Origin: an uncultured Pantoea sp.
Lineage (GTDB): Bacteria > Pseudomonadota > Gammaproteobacteria > Enterobacterales > Enterobacteriaceae
Length of the DNA stretch: 64,000 nt
Reading direction: 5' to 3'
NCBI GenBank assembly: GCA_913775175.1
Contig: CAJYKU010000019.1
Span: 1-64,000 of the forward strand
Shown: one piece after another, positions 42,929-50,988 of the stretch
Numbering within the stretch: position 1 is the first letter of the stretch
How the letters are laid out: every line of letters starts with the position of its first letter
The notes under the pieces: generated by a model
What the model was told of the DNA's origin: nothing
Seen by the model: the letters and a program-made list of their open reading frames with translations, nothing else
Database searches by the model: none
Program-made: the position numbers and the translations under genes

Positions 42929-44148
42929 ACCATCTGCTCCAGGATTTTCTCCAGCTCCGCATAGGCGATATGCTGGTTAAACTCTGTTTCCACTCTCTGC
43001 CGTGCAGCCGCAATCACGGGTGCCACATCGACATCGCCACGCGAGAGGCGCAGCAGCGTGTCAGCAAGCTCATCAGCATCATTTTCCGTCACCAGCCAGC
43101 CGCTGACATTGTTCTCTATCAGCTCAGGAATGCCGCTGTGATAAGTCGATACCACCGGCAGGCCAACCGCCATCGCTTCCATCAGCGCCACCGGAATACC
43201 CTCCATATCGCCATCATCAGCCGTTTTAGAGGGCAACAGGAAAATATCAGCCTCATTCAGTGCCTGGCGGATCTCATCCTGCGGTTTGAAGCCCGGCATA
43301 TTCACAACGTCTTTCAGGCCTGCATTCGCGATGTGCTCGCGCATCATCCCCTCCTGCTCACCATTACCGATAATCGTGAATTCAAACTGCCCCCCTTTAT
43401 CCCGCAGGATCTCACTGGCTTTTACCGCTATATCCAGCCCCTTTTTTTCGGTAAGACGGGCCACGGACACAATTCGTAGCGGTTGATGAAACGCCTCTCG
43501 CGGCTGAAAATTAAATTTCTCCGGCTCAATCCCCATGCGCGTAACATGCAGCTTCTCTGGCGGACATCCCATCTCGATCAGCTTGTTTTTCCATAAGTGA
43601 CTGATTGGCAGCACCAGCTCACTCTGTTTAAACAGATTCACGTAGTCGAGTTTGTGCTCGGCCAGAATATGATGACGGGAAATATCAGCACCGTGAAAGA
43701 CGGTTGCCTGCTTTCCTTTTAACATACCCAGCTCGCGCAACTTGTTTGCCAGCGCGCCGGCATAGCCGAAGTGCACCAGAAAGACATCGGCAGTGAAGCT
43801 ACGGGTACTATTTGCGACAATCGCTGGTAACAGCAGCTTTTTCGCCTGTGCCCCATAGCGCCCGACATTAAGCGACTTAATCAGCGCCGGTTTAGCAATT
43901 TTCGGCAGCATCAGCCCGATACGCTGAGTCAGCTTATCAAGATTAGAGACTTTCTCTTCCGGCAGCAGATAGTGCGTTTTAGCCGCCAGGTTGTAGTCAT
44001 CAAATGCGGCGTGACGGTTAATCATATCCCCCGGAAAGACGGAGATAATTTCCACATCATGGCCAGCATCGATGAAATGGGTTACCTGATTGAGCACAAA
44101 CGTCTCAGAGGCAACCGGAAAACGCATGGTGAAAAAGGTAAGCTTCAT
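42925..44148 (-). CDS. amsK: Glycosyltransferase AmsK-like (GT4)
   Basis: GT-B retaining transferase predicted to add one side-chain sugar of the EPS unit. The 407-residue product begins MKLTFFTMRFPVASETFVLNQ, typical of AmsK/WcaL-type enzymes. It has VSVARLTEKKGLDIAVKASE and LPSKTADDGDMEGIPVALMEAMAVG (E-x7-E region) in the C-terminal half. ATG 44148 is preferred over the GTG just before it, with GGAG six bases upstream. It starts four bases after the amsJ stop. Confidence 0.85.
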   Translation of the reverse strand: MKLTFFTMRFPVASETFVLNQVTHFIDAGHDVEIISVFPGDMINRHAAFDDYNLAAKTHYLLPEEKVSNLDKLTQRIGLMLPKIAKPALIKSLNVGRYGAQAKKLLLPAIVANSTRSFTADVFLVHFGYAGALANKLRELGMLKGKQATVFHGADISRHHILAEHKLDYVNLFKQSELVLPISHLWKNKLIEMGCPPEKLHVTRMGIEPEKFNFQPREAFHQPLRIVSVARLTEKKGLDIAVKASEILRDKGGQFEFTIIGNGEQEGMMREHIANAGLKDVVNMPGFKPQDEIRQALNEADIFLLPSKTADDGDMEGIPVALMEAMAVGLPVVSTYHSGIPELIENNVSGWLVTENDADELADTLLRLSRGDVDVAPVIAAARQRVETEFNQHIAYAELEKILEQMV

Positions 44149-44151
44149 CAC

Positions 44152-45414
44152 TTACTCCAGCACATTGAGAAGTTCTTCGGTGATGCGGTTGCCTGTTTCA
44201 CGCTCCTGCGCGACCGCGTTATCTACTTTCAGTTTCACATTGTCATAGTCATATAACACTGTCCGCACTTTATCGATTAACGAGCCATCCATCAGGCTTT
44301 GTACATCGCTGGCCATCTGCGGCAGACCCAGCTGTTTCATTACGCCCAGCGATTTGTGTTCATAGTTGATAGCAACGGCCGGCGTACCAAAATTCATGGA
44401 GATAATGGCAGAGTGCAGGCGCGTACCGATCGTCAGATAACAGTCACTTAACAAGACGCCAAGTTCCAGATCGTTAAATTCATCCATAATCACATGGTAG
44501 TGCTCGGGCTGATCCACATAGTCACGTAGCGTCAGCGCTACCATGCGATCATCTTTCGCATAGCTATCAATGCCGGTACAGGTAGAGAACGCGACGACCT
44601 GGTAGCCCTCTGCAATCATCGCGTTAATAACGCGACCAAATGCTGCTTCATACTCTTTCTGCGTGATACCCAGACGTTTATCAAATGGAGCCAGCTCACG
44701 CACAGTGATTGCAATGGTTTTACGACTGCGGATAACACGCTGCCAGTGCAGCAGATTATGCCCCGGATTCTCCACGCTGCGCGCCTTAACCAGGAAAGCG
44801 GTGTCTACGCCCATTTTGACCCGGCGCGTTGTAACACCATCCTGCTTAAGGCGGTCAAGACTGACTTCTTCACGTAATACCAGGCTATCGGTACGTTCAA
44901 AAACAAAATTAGCCAGTGCATTAACCCGTGGATTTTCAAAAGGTCCGACCGAATGGCCGATCATATGGAGTGGTTTTTTGGCCATCAGTGCACAGAGTGC
45001 ATGGTCAAACTGGGTTACGCCATAGAGATCAACAAAAAACGAGCCGCCTACCTGGATAACCGCATCATATTTCTCCAGGCTCTTTGTAAACGCCGCCAGA
45101 TGCGGCGGGACAGAAAACGATTTATAGAGACCGCCTTTACCCAGATGCGCCATCATAATATCGGGCATCAGGCGATTAGCGACTTTACGCTTCAGACTGC
45201 CTGCCAATCCTTTGGGCGCTTTACTGTTATGTAAAAACAGCGAGTCCTGCTGAATATCCTGCTGCAGGAGATAACCAGAACTGGTCGGGTAACGACTGAT
45301 TACGTCAATATCCAGATCGTTACGCGCCGCCTGCAGAGAATCGATCAGACCACGCAAAATCGCGCCATCACCGCGGTTCCCACAAGTGTGGTTACCCACC
45401 AATAAAATCTTCAT
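44152..45414 (-). CDS. amsJ: Polysaccharide pyruvyl transferase family protein AmsJ
   Basis: Predicted to add pyruvate ketals to the EPS repeat; amylovoran and related EPS carry terminal pyruvate. The 420-residue product belongs to the PS_pyruv_trans family: MKILLVGNHTCGNRGDGAILRGL at the start, IQVGGSFFVDLYG, HMIGHSVGPFENP, LVLREEVS and LTIGTRLHSAIISMNFGTPAVAI. ATG 45414 is chosen over the longer frame to 45474 because GGAG lies five bases upstream and the extension is unconserved. The acetyl or pyruvyl acceptor cannot be deduced. Confidence 0.86.
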   Translation of the reverse strand: MKILLVGNHTCGNRGDGAILRGLIDSLQAARNDLDIDVISRYPTSSGYLLQQDIQQDSLFLHNSKAPKGLAGSLKRKVANRLMPDIMMAHLGKGGLYKSFSVPPHLAAFTKSLEKYDAVIQVGGSFFVDLYGVTQFDHALCALMAKKPLHMIGHSVGPFENPRVNALANFVFERTDSLVLREEVSLDRLKQDGVTTRRVKMGVDTAFLVKARSVENPGHNLLHWQRVIRSRKTIAITVRELAPFDKRLGITQKEYEAAFGRVINAMIAEGYQVVAFSTCTGIDSYAKDDRMVALTLRDYVDQPEHYHVIMDEFNDLELGVLLSDCYLTIGTRLHSAIISMNFGTPAVAINYEHKSLGVMKQLGLPQMASDVQSLMDGSLIDKVRTVLYDYDNVKLKVDNAVAQERETGNRITEELLNVLE

Positions 45415-45598
45415 ACCAACTCCAGATAAGTATTTGTAATTCTTACAAGCCGCCGCATCTCTCCTGCGCAGCAAAGTGAACTCTGTTTAAAAGAACTGCA
45501 ATGGGACAACGCCCGAAAATAACGACCAATTGTTGCTACTACATCTGAAACAGGCTGGAGCATCCCATCTGAGGCGCCCCGTCCTGGTAAAAAATGAT

Positions 45599-47806
45599 TT
45601 ATTTCAGCGCAAAATAGGGCAGCGCCACCTGCTCTCCGTTAATAACCACAGAGACAAAGCCTTTTGGCTGCCGCGTATCAACCTGCTCCGGCTTCAGCTC
45701 TCGCGAAGCAAACAGCAGATCCCCCTGCTCGTTGCCGCCGATACCCGCTTTGCCGTTGTGCAGACTAAAACGCTGAGGAGCCAGTTGGCTGCCATTATCT
45801 GGTGCGCCTTCAACCATAGTGGCATCAACGCGCGCGCAGCGACCGGTCATAAAGCGATCTTTTGCCGTGCTTTTAATCAGCACTACAGCCGCTGGCGTCC
45901 AGCCTGCCAGTTTTACCCAGACTCTGGTGTCGGTGTCAGATCGCGCCACCAGCCGCACCTCCTGCACGGGTGAACTGCCCTCAGCTGACCAGCTCGCCTC
46001 CGCTTTTTGCGTTTTACGCTGCAGATGAATCACCGCACGACCGCCGGTTTGCTGACCGCCCATTACATCATTCAGTGATGCCTTATCAGTGCCGGTACTG
46101 AACTGAGATTGCCCGAACAGCTCAATCTCCCAGCTGTCTCCCACATCAGGCGAGTAGAAGTTACCCAGTTCAAACCAGGTTGCCTGATGGGTGTTATTAC
46201 TCAGCCGGAAACGCGAGGTGATGTAGTTATATTTCAGGCTGCCATCCACAGCGACGCCATAAGACTCAACGCGCGTTGAGCCCATCTCCCAGATACTGAG
46301 CCAGCGTTCGCCCTGCAGCGAATTGTCAATCCAGCTGCCCGACTGCAGATTGGTCTGCCGCATATTGAGGCGCGAGTTACGGGCATTAAGCGGGTTTTTA
46401 CAATCTTCCAGGCTGAGTGCATCAATGATCCACTGCCCGTTGGAGATATCCCCGGGATGTTCGCTGTGTTCAATCCAGCCGTTGTGAATAATCGACTGGC
46501 TGCAGCGTGGCAAATTCAGCACCATGCCACCACTACAGTGCTGGGCATTAAAGTTGGAGAGTTCAATCGCCGTGCTGTGATCCCAGGCCCCTGCTTTCTG
46601 CCCGGACCAGCCTGCTTTGATCACATCACCGGTACAGGTATCGGCGTACCACTGATCAATTTTGCAGTCGAGCGTATCAAGCAGGCTGATTGAGGTGCCG
46701 CCCACACGATTAAAGCGCAGGCAGGCGCCGCGGAAAAACTGACCGCCAGGACAGGTGTTGCGAAATAGTCCCTGCCTGTTTGGACGTTTATCATTCTGGC
46801 CATTGAAGTTGAGGTTTGAGATCTCTGTCCAGCGTGCATTAACCTGAAACAGAAAGTCGGAGCGGCCATCAGAGACCAGCGTTGTTGCCGGAAAATAGCC
46901 AAAGTTGACCATAGCCCCGGAGATGCGGAAGAAGCGCTGCTCTTTAGCACCGAAATCGCAGCCGGTAACAAAAAATGTTCCTGCCGGAAACTGTACGCAT
47001 ATCGGCTGATGGTTATCCAGCGACCATTGATACATCGCTTTGATCGCCGGCGCAGCATCCGTTTTACCATCGGCAATCGCACCAAAATCAAACAGCGTCA
47101 GGCGGTTGAAATCTTCCACCACGCGCCGCCAGAAGAAGCCCTTACCGCTAAAGATCACACCGCTATCATCACCGGCGTCGCCATAGGCACCCACAAACTC
47201 GCCGCCGCCGACCTCCAGCCCTTCATGCCAGCTTTTAAGCTTGATTTTGGCACCTGCGAACAGAGGGCGGGTCTGGCGCAACTCCTCCACTGAAGGAATT
47301 TCACCAATCAGCTGATAACCGTTGGGCTGTGACAGGCGCTGGCTGAAATTATTCTGATCAGGACGTGAAGCATCACTGATAGAAAACAGCCTGTGCCCCT
47401 GATCATCTTCAACCACCATTGAGTGCGCCGGATTTGCAATCAGCACCGCTTTATCATGAATAAACTGGGCAAAATTGCCCTGATTCAGCGCGATTGGCTG
47501 GCTCACCTGCGAAACATTACCCCTGGCATCACGCAGATAAACCGGAATCTGATTGCCTGATTGCGAGGCATCACTGCCCGCTTTACCAATCCAGAGTTTG
47601 CCGTGAAAGTTCTGCCAGAATTGCGGTGGCATGGTGTAGACATTTTCTGGCGTCAGAATTGGCACGTTACCCTGCGGTACGCTGGCAGGATCGACAGCTT
47701 TCAGTGCTGGCTGGCCATTTTTCGCTGCAGAACTGGAAAAGGCGCTGACTGAGAGCGCGGCAACAATCGAGGAGGCAGCAGCCTGCAACACGTCTCTTCT
47801 TTTCAT
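45599..47806 (-). CDS. amsF: AmsF/WceF-type beta-helix EPS-processing protein
   Basis: Exported right-handed beta-helix protein of the pectate-lyase-3/tailspike-like group; WceF of Pantoea stewartii is described as a tailspike-like stewartan-degrading enzyme affecting chain length. The 735-residue product has an N-terminal signal (residues 1 to about 28) beginning MKRRDVLQAAASS, a twin-arginine-like motif, then helix-rung sequence from about residue 240 (LFDFGAIADGKTDAAPAIKAM is diagnostic of pectate_lyase_3) to about 560, and a C-terminal beta domain. Length matches AmsF. It lies between amsJ and the amsD-like gene. Confidence 0.87.
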   Translation of the reverse strand: MKRRDVLQAAASSIVAALSVSAFSSSAAKNGQPALKAVDPASVPQGNVPILTPENVYTMPPQFWQNFHGKLWIGKAGSDASQSGNQIPVYLRDARGNVSQVSQPIALNQGNFAQFIHDKAVLIANPAHSMVVEDDQGHRLFSISDASRPDQNNFSQRLSQPNGYQLIGEIPSVEELRQTRPLFAGAKIKLKSWHEGLEVGGGEFVGAYGDAGDDSGVIFSGKGFFWRRVVEDFNRLTLFDFGAIADGKTDAAPAIKAMYQWSLDNHQPICVQFPAGTFFVTGCDFGAKEQRFFRISGAMVNFGYFPATTLVSDGRSDFLFQVNARWTEISNLNFNGQNDKRPNRQGLFRNTCPGGQFFRGACLRFNRVGGTSISLLDTLDCKIDQWYADTCTGDVIKAGWSGQKAGAWDHSTAIELSNFNAQHCSGGMVLNLPRCSQSIIHNGWIEHSEHPGDISNGQWIIDALSLEDCKNPLNARNSRLNMRQTNLQSGSWIDNSLQGERWLSIWEMGSTRVESYGVAVDGSLKYNYITSRFRLSNNTHQATWFELGNFYSPDVGDSWEIELFGQSQFSTGTDKASLNDVMGGQQTGGRAVIHLQRKTQKAEASWSAEGSSPVQEVRLVARSDTDTRVWVKLAGWTPAAVVLIKSTAKDRFMTGRCARVDATMVEGAPDNGSQLAPQRFSLHNGKAGIGGNEQGDLLFASRELKPEQVDTRQPKGFVSVVINGEQVALPYFALK

Positions 47807-47864
47807 GATGTTATCCCGTGGTCAAAGTGAGTCTATCCCGGCAGGCATGGAAAAGGGGCGGCGC

Positions 47865-48899
47865 TTATACCAGCGCCAGCCAGCTCTGTTTGATCTGATT
47901 GCCGTCAAACTTCAGCGCAGTTTCTTTGGTTTTGTCACTCATGGCATGGAACAGGCGGTCATCCGCCGCGAGCTGCTCCATATGCGCCAGAAAAGCAGCT
48001 TTGTCATTCATGGGTACCAGAAAACCATCTTCGTTATGATTGATGATCTCCTGTGGTCCGGTCGGGCAGTCATAGGCAATAACGGGCAGTGACCAGGATT
48101 TCGCTTCCAGCAGCACCAGCGGCAGCCCCTCATAGCGTGAGGTCATCAGCGCCATATCACTGTCGCGATAGTAGTCGTTGATATTGCTGACTTTGCCGAC
48201 AAAGTTCACGCTATGGGTAATGCCCAGCGCGGCCGCCTGATCGTGCAGTTGCTGACGAAGCTCGCCATCACCCGCGATCGCCAGGGTCCAGTCAGGATGT
48301 TTTTTGCTGAATTCCGCCCAGATATCCAGCAGCAGATCGAACCCCTTCTGATTGTCCAGCCGCCCTACTGCCAGCGCCTGACGATGTCGCTGCCGACGTT
48401 CAAAGCCTTTGTAAACCACCGGATTCGGGATCTGCTGGCTGCGGATATGCCAGCGGCTGAATACCTGCTGATCTTTATCCGTCAGTACAATAACCCGGTC
48501 GTAGTAGCGCAGCAGTAGCCATTTCAGCATTTTGATAGGCTTGCTAAAGGAGTTGATAGCGATATGCTCGCAGGCGTAAGCCTTAAACGTTTTTTTCTTC
48601 AGCGCCATCAGGTTCCAGAACGCAAACATCACGCTCAGACGCCCCATGCTGATAAGAAAAACGCTGTCAAAGCCGGCTTCATGAATGCGCGCAACGGCGC
48701 TTTTGATAGGATTGCTGTGGCCTTCGAAACTCACAATCTCGCTGACCCGCTCAAAAGGATAAAATGTGTTGCCGTGGCCTTCCAGAGAGTAGATGGTGAC
48801 AGCGTGCTCTTCACCAAGACACTCTGACATAAAGTTACAGATGTTCTCAGTGCCGGCATAAGAGTAGGCATCTTTGATCACCAAAACGACTTTTTTCAT
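47865..48899 (-). CDS. amsD: Glycosyltransferase AmsD-like (GT4)
   Basis: GT-B transferase predicted to extend the lipid-linked EPS unit. The 344-residue product starts MKKVVLVIKDAYSYAGTENICNFM and has AVGRLDNQKGFDLLLDIW, LAIAGDGELRQQL and LMTSRYEGLPLVLLEAKSWSLPVIAYDCPTGPQEII, the GT4 donor-site block with E-x7-E. This resembles the AmsD/EpsF group; the closest named relative is chosen partly by position beside amsF. The sugar and linkage are unknown. No strong ribosome site precedes ATG 48899. Confidence 0.8.
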   Translation of the reverse strand: MKKVVLVIKDAYSYAGTENICNFMSECLGEEHAVTIYSLEGHGNTFYPFERVSEIVSFEGHSNPIKSAVARIHEAGFDSVFLISMGRLSVMFAFWNLMALKKKTFKAYACEHIAINSFSKPIKMLKWLLLRYYDRVIVLTDKDQQVFSRWHIRSQQIPNPVVYKGFERRQRHRQALAVGRLDNQKGFDLLLDIWAEFSKKHPDWTLAIAGDGELRQQLHDQAAALGITHSVNFVGKVSNINDYYRDSDMALMTSRYEGLPLVLLEAKSWSLPVIAYDCPTGPQEIINHNEDGFLVPMNDKAAFLAHMEQLAADDRLFHAMSDKTKETALKFDGNQIKQSWLALV

Positions 48900-48974
48900 T
48901 TAACGCTTTTCACCTCAACAATACTGAACATAACATCCGGGCTGGCAACATAACTGCGTGCATATATGCAGATT

Positions 48975-49727
48975 TCAGCGATGCTTCAGGGCGAAAAGTA
49001 CGCCATTAACCATATACCAGGTGTAATAGTAATAAATTTTTAACGGATTGTTTTTATAGATAATTCTTAATAATTCAAGGTGCCATTTCGCTGCTTTATT
49101 TTTATTGCGCGATAGCGAATCGCCCAGCTCGTAATAGTTCACCACTGTTTTCCGGATAACCCGCGCCTGCTGGTAATGGGAAAAAAGCTCATACAGAAAC
49201 AGAAAATCTTCGTGTCCTTTGCGCTGGAAAAAGATGCCCCGGGACGGGCGGCGAAAACAGACTGACGAGAAGCAGACGCGATACTGCTTTTTCACAAAGT
49301 TTTCCCGCTGCAGATAGGGTTTGCTCCAGGTGATATCGTGACTGGCGTTTTGCGTTTTATAGTGATAGTGCGTGATAACAAAGTTGTCGCCAGCAGCCAT
49401 CGCCGCGGCCTGCTCAGCCAGTTTTTCGGGATGCCACTCATCATCACTATCAAGAAACGCAATGATCTCTTCTGTGGCGGCGCGCAGTCCAACATTACGG
49501 GTTTCCGCTGCCCCCTGATTAACGTCATTGCTGAGAATGGTAATGCGCGCATCTTTACAGTGCTCACGCACATACGCCAGCGAATCATCGGTGGATTTGT
49601 CATTGACCAGGTAGAGATGCCAGTCGCTGTAGGTCTGATTGATAATTGACTCAACCGCACGCATTACGGTTTTACGCGCGTTATACATCGGCATCACAAT
49701 ACCGATGGTGCCAGCATGATTTGTCAT
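48975..49727 (-). CDS. amsE: Glycosyltransferase AmsE-like (GT2)
   Basis: GT-A inverting transferase. The product has 250 residues from ATG 49727 (MTNHAGTIGIVMPMYNARKTV). It contains NQTYSDWHLYLVNDKSTDDS, NQGAAETRNVGLRAA and the donor-binding IAFLDSDDEWHPEKL (DxD-type). The frame continues to 49823, but that extension overlaps the preceding gene and is not conserved-looking. In amylovoran clusters amsE follows amsD; here it precedes it, so the name is by similarity type only. Confidence 0.75.
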   Translation of the reverse strand: MTNHAGTIGIVMPMYNARKTVMRAVESIINQTYSDWHLYLVNDKSTDDSLAYVREHCKDARITILSNDVNQGAAETRNVGLRAATEEIIAFLDSDDEWHPEKLAEQAAAMAAGDNFVITHYHYKTQNASHDITWSKPYLQRENFVKKQYRVCFSSVCFRRPSRGIFFQRKGHEDFLFLYELFSHYQQARVIRKTVVNYYELGDSLSRNKNKAAKWHLELLRIIYKNNPLKIYYYYTWYMVNGVLFALKHR

Positions 49728-49797
49728 ATTAATTGCCCGGAGTGTCAGAAGCCGAAAAAGTGCCCCCGCGCGGGGAGCAGATAAATGTGCGTCAACG

Positions 49798-50715
49798 TCA
49801 GGAAAGCGCGCTGTTTCCGCCAAACCGTGACTTCACTTTATCCATCAGGCGATTAAGGAAGTAGGCACGGTTATCACGGTTGGTCAGAAAGAAATAGCGG
49901 GCAAAGCTCAGGCTCGCCTGCAGCGACTTTCCATCCATCTTGTAGCGCAGCGGCAGTTTGAATGCTTTGTAGGTATGGATGTCGCGTGTAGTGAGGTGCG
50001 GCTTCATGCTATCAAGCCAGAAATAGGAGTATTTCACCGACTCACCCTTGTGTCTGGATCCAAAGTGAGTCACCAGATGGTAGGTGGCCAGCGGTTTATC
50101 AATCATGACAAACTCATAGCCAGCGCGATCGGCACGAATGCAGAAATCGTAGTCCTGATGGCGGATAAAGCGCGTGTCAAACTTAATCTTTAACGCATCT
50201 GTCCGCTTTAGCACAATGGTGCTGGTCTGGATAAAGCCATAACAGCCAAAGAGATATTCAGCCACGGTCTCATTTTTGCCGGGTGCCTGCATCGGCATCA
50301 CTTTCAGGAAGTGTCCATCCTGATGAATGTTAACCTGACTGAAGATCACATAGCGTGACTTACCCGCTGCTTCCAGACGGGTAATGGTATGGTAAACATC
50401 CTGCAGCTTATCGCAATGCCACTCATCATCAGCATCAAGAAAGCTGATAAAATCCCCTTCAGCAAGCTCAATACCTCTGTTACGCGCGCCGGCACCATTG
50501 AGTTTGGTCTGAGAAAGCTCCAGCTTAATCGTTAATTCCTGATAGCGTTCGTCCCGTACCACCTCGGCCAGTTCTGCGGCATCTGCGGATTTATCATCCA
50601 CAATGATGACTTCAAAATTGCGATAACTTTGTGCTTTAACGCAGTCAAGCGTGGTGGTGATAGATTGCGACGCGTTATACGCCGGAATGACGATTGAGAA
50701 GCGAATATCCTGCAT
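49798..50715 (-). CDS. amsB: Glycosyltransferase AmsB-like (GT2)
   Basis: GT-A inverting transferase expected to add the second sugar of the EPS unit. The 305-residue product starts MQDIRFSIVIPAYNASQSI and has VIIVDDKSADAAEL, LNGAGARNRGIELAEG, the donor site ISFLDADDEWHCDKL and RHQDYDFCIRADRAGYEF (catalytic-base region). ATG 50715 has AAGAGG eight bases upstream; the GTG at 50724 is less likely. It follows the wzc terminator by about 240 bases, as amsB follows amsA in amylovoran. Confidence 0.83.
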   Translation of the reverse strand: MQDIRFSIVIPAYNASQSITTTLDCVKAQSYRNFEVIIVDDKSADAAELAEVVRDERYQELTIKLELSQTKLNGAGARNRGIELAEGDFISFLDADDEWHCDKLQDVYHTITRLEAAGKSRYVIFSQVNIHQDGHFLKVMPMQAPGKNETVAEYLFGCYGFIQTSTIVLKRTDALKIKFDTRFIRHQDYDFCIRADRAGYEFVMIDKPLATYHLVTHFGSRHKGESVKYSYFWLDSMKPHLTTRDIHTYKAFKLPLRYKMDGKSLQASLSFARYFFLTNRDNRAYFLNRLMDKVKSRFGGNSALS

Positions 50716-50953
50716 TGCCAGCACCTCTTAAACAGCTGTTCCAGATGCAACGGTAGCGCAAGCAGCATAGATAAAGAAATCGGCTTTATTCCTAAAAATC
50801 ATACCGTTATTACTCTTTATTAACCAGAAGCCGCATACCATTACGGAAATATAAAAGATTGTGCTGTGTGTTTCTGCGGGTGCAAAAGGCACCTGAAAAA
50901 ATCCTGACCGCCTCTGCTATTCAGTGAACAGATGCTGCGGCTTTCACCATAAA

Positions 50954-50978
50954 AATGGGGCGGTTAAGCCGCCCCATT
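50954..50978 (-). terminator. Intra-operon terminator/attenuator after wzc
   Basis: AATGGGGCGG (50954-50963), loop of five and CCGCCCCATT (50969-50978) form a 10-bp GC-rich stem; on the minus strand it continues into TTT. It lies 11 bases past the wzc stop and upstream of all later EPS genes. A stem-loop attenuator after wzc has been described for the E. coli K30 group 1 capsule operon. Confidence 0.85.
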
Positions 50979-50988
50979 ATGGTCTTAA

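Noticed and set aside
42170-43479. Antisense frames across amsL and amsK
   Set aside because: Both real genes are clear membrane or GT4 proteins on the minus strand; the plus-strand frames are shadows.
45415-45474. Upstream extension of amsJ
   Set aside because: The added segment is unconserved-looking and the internal ATG has a good GGAG ribosome site.
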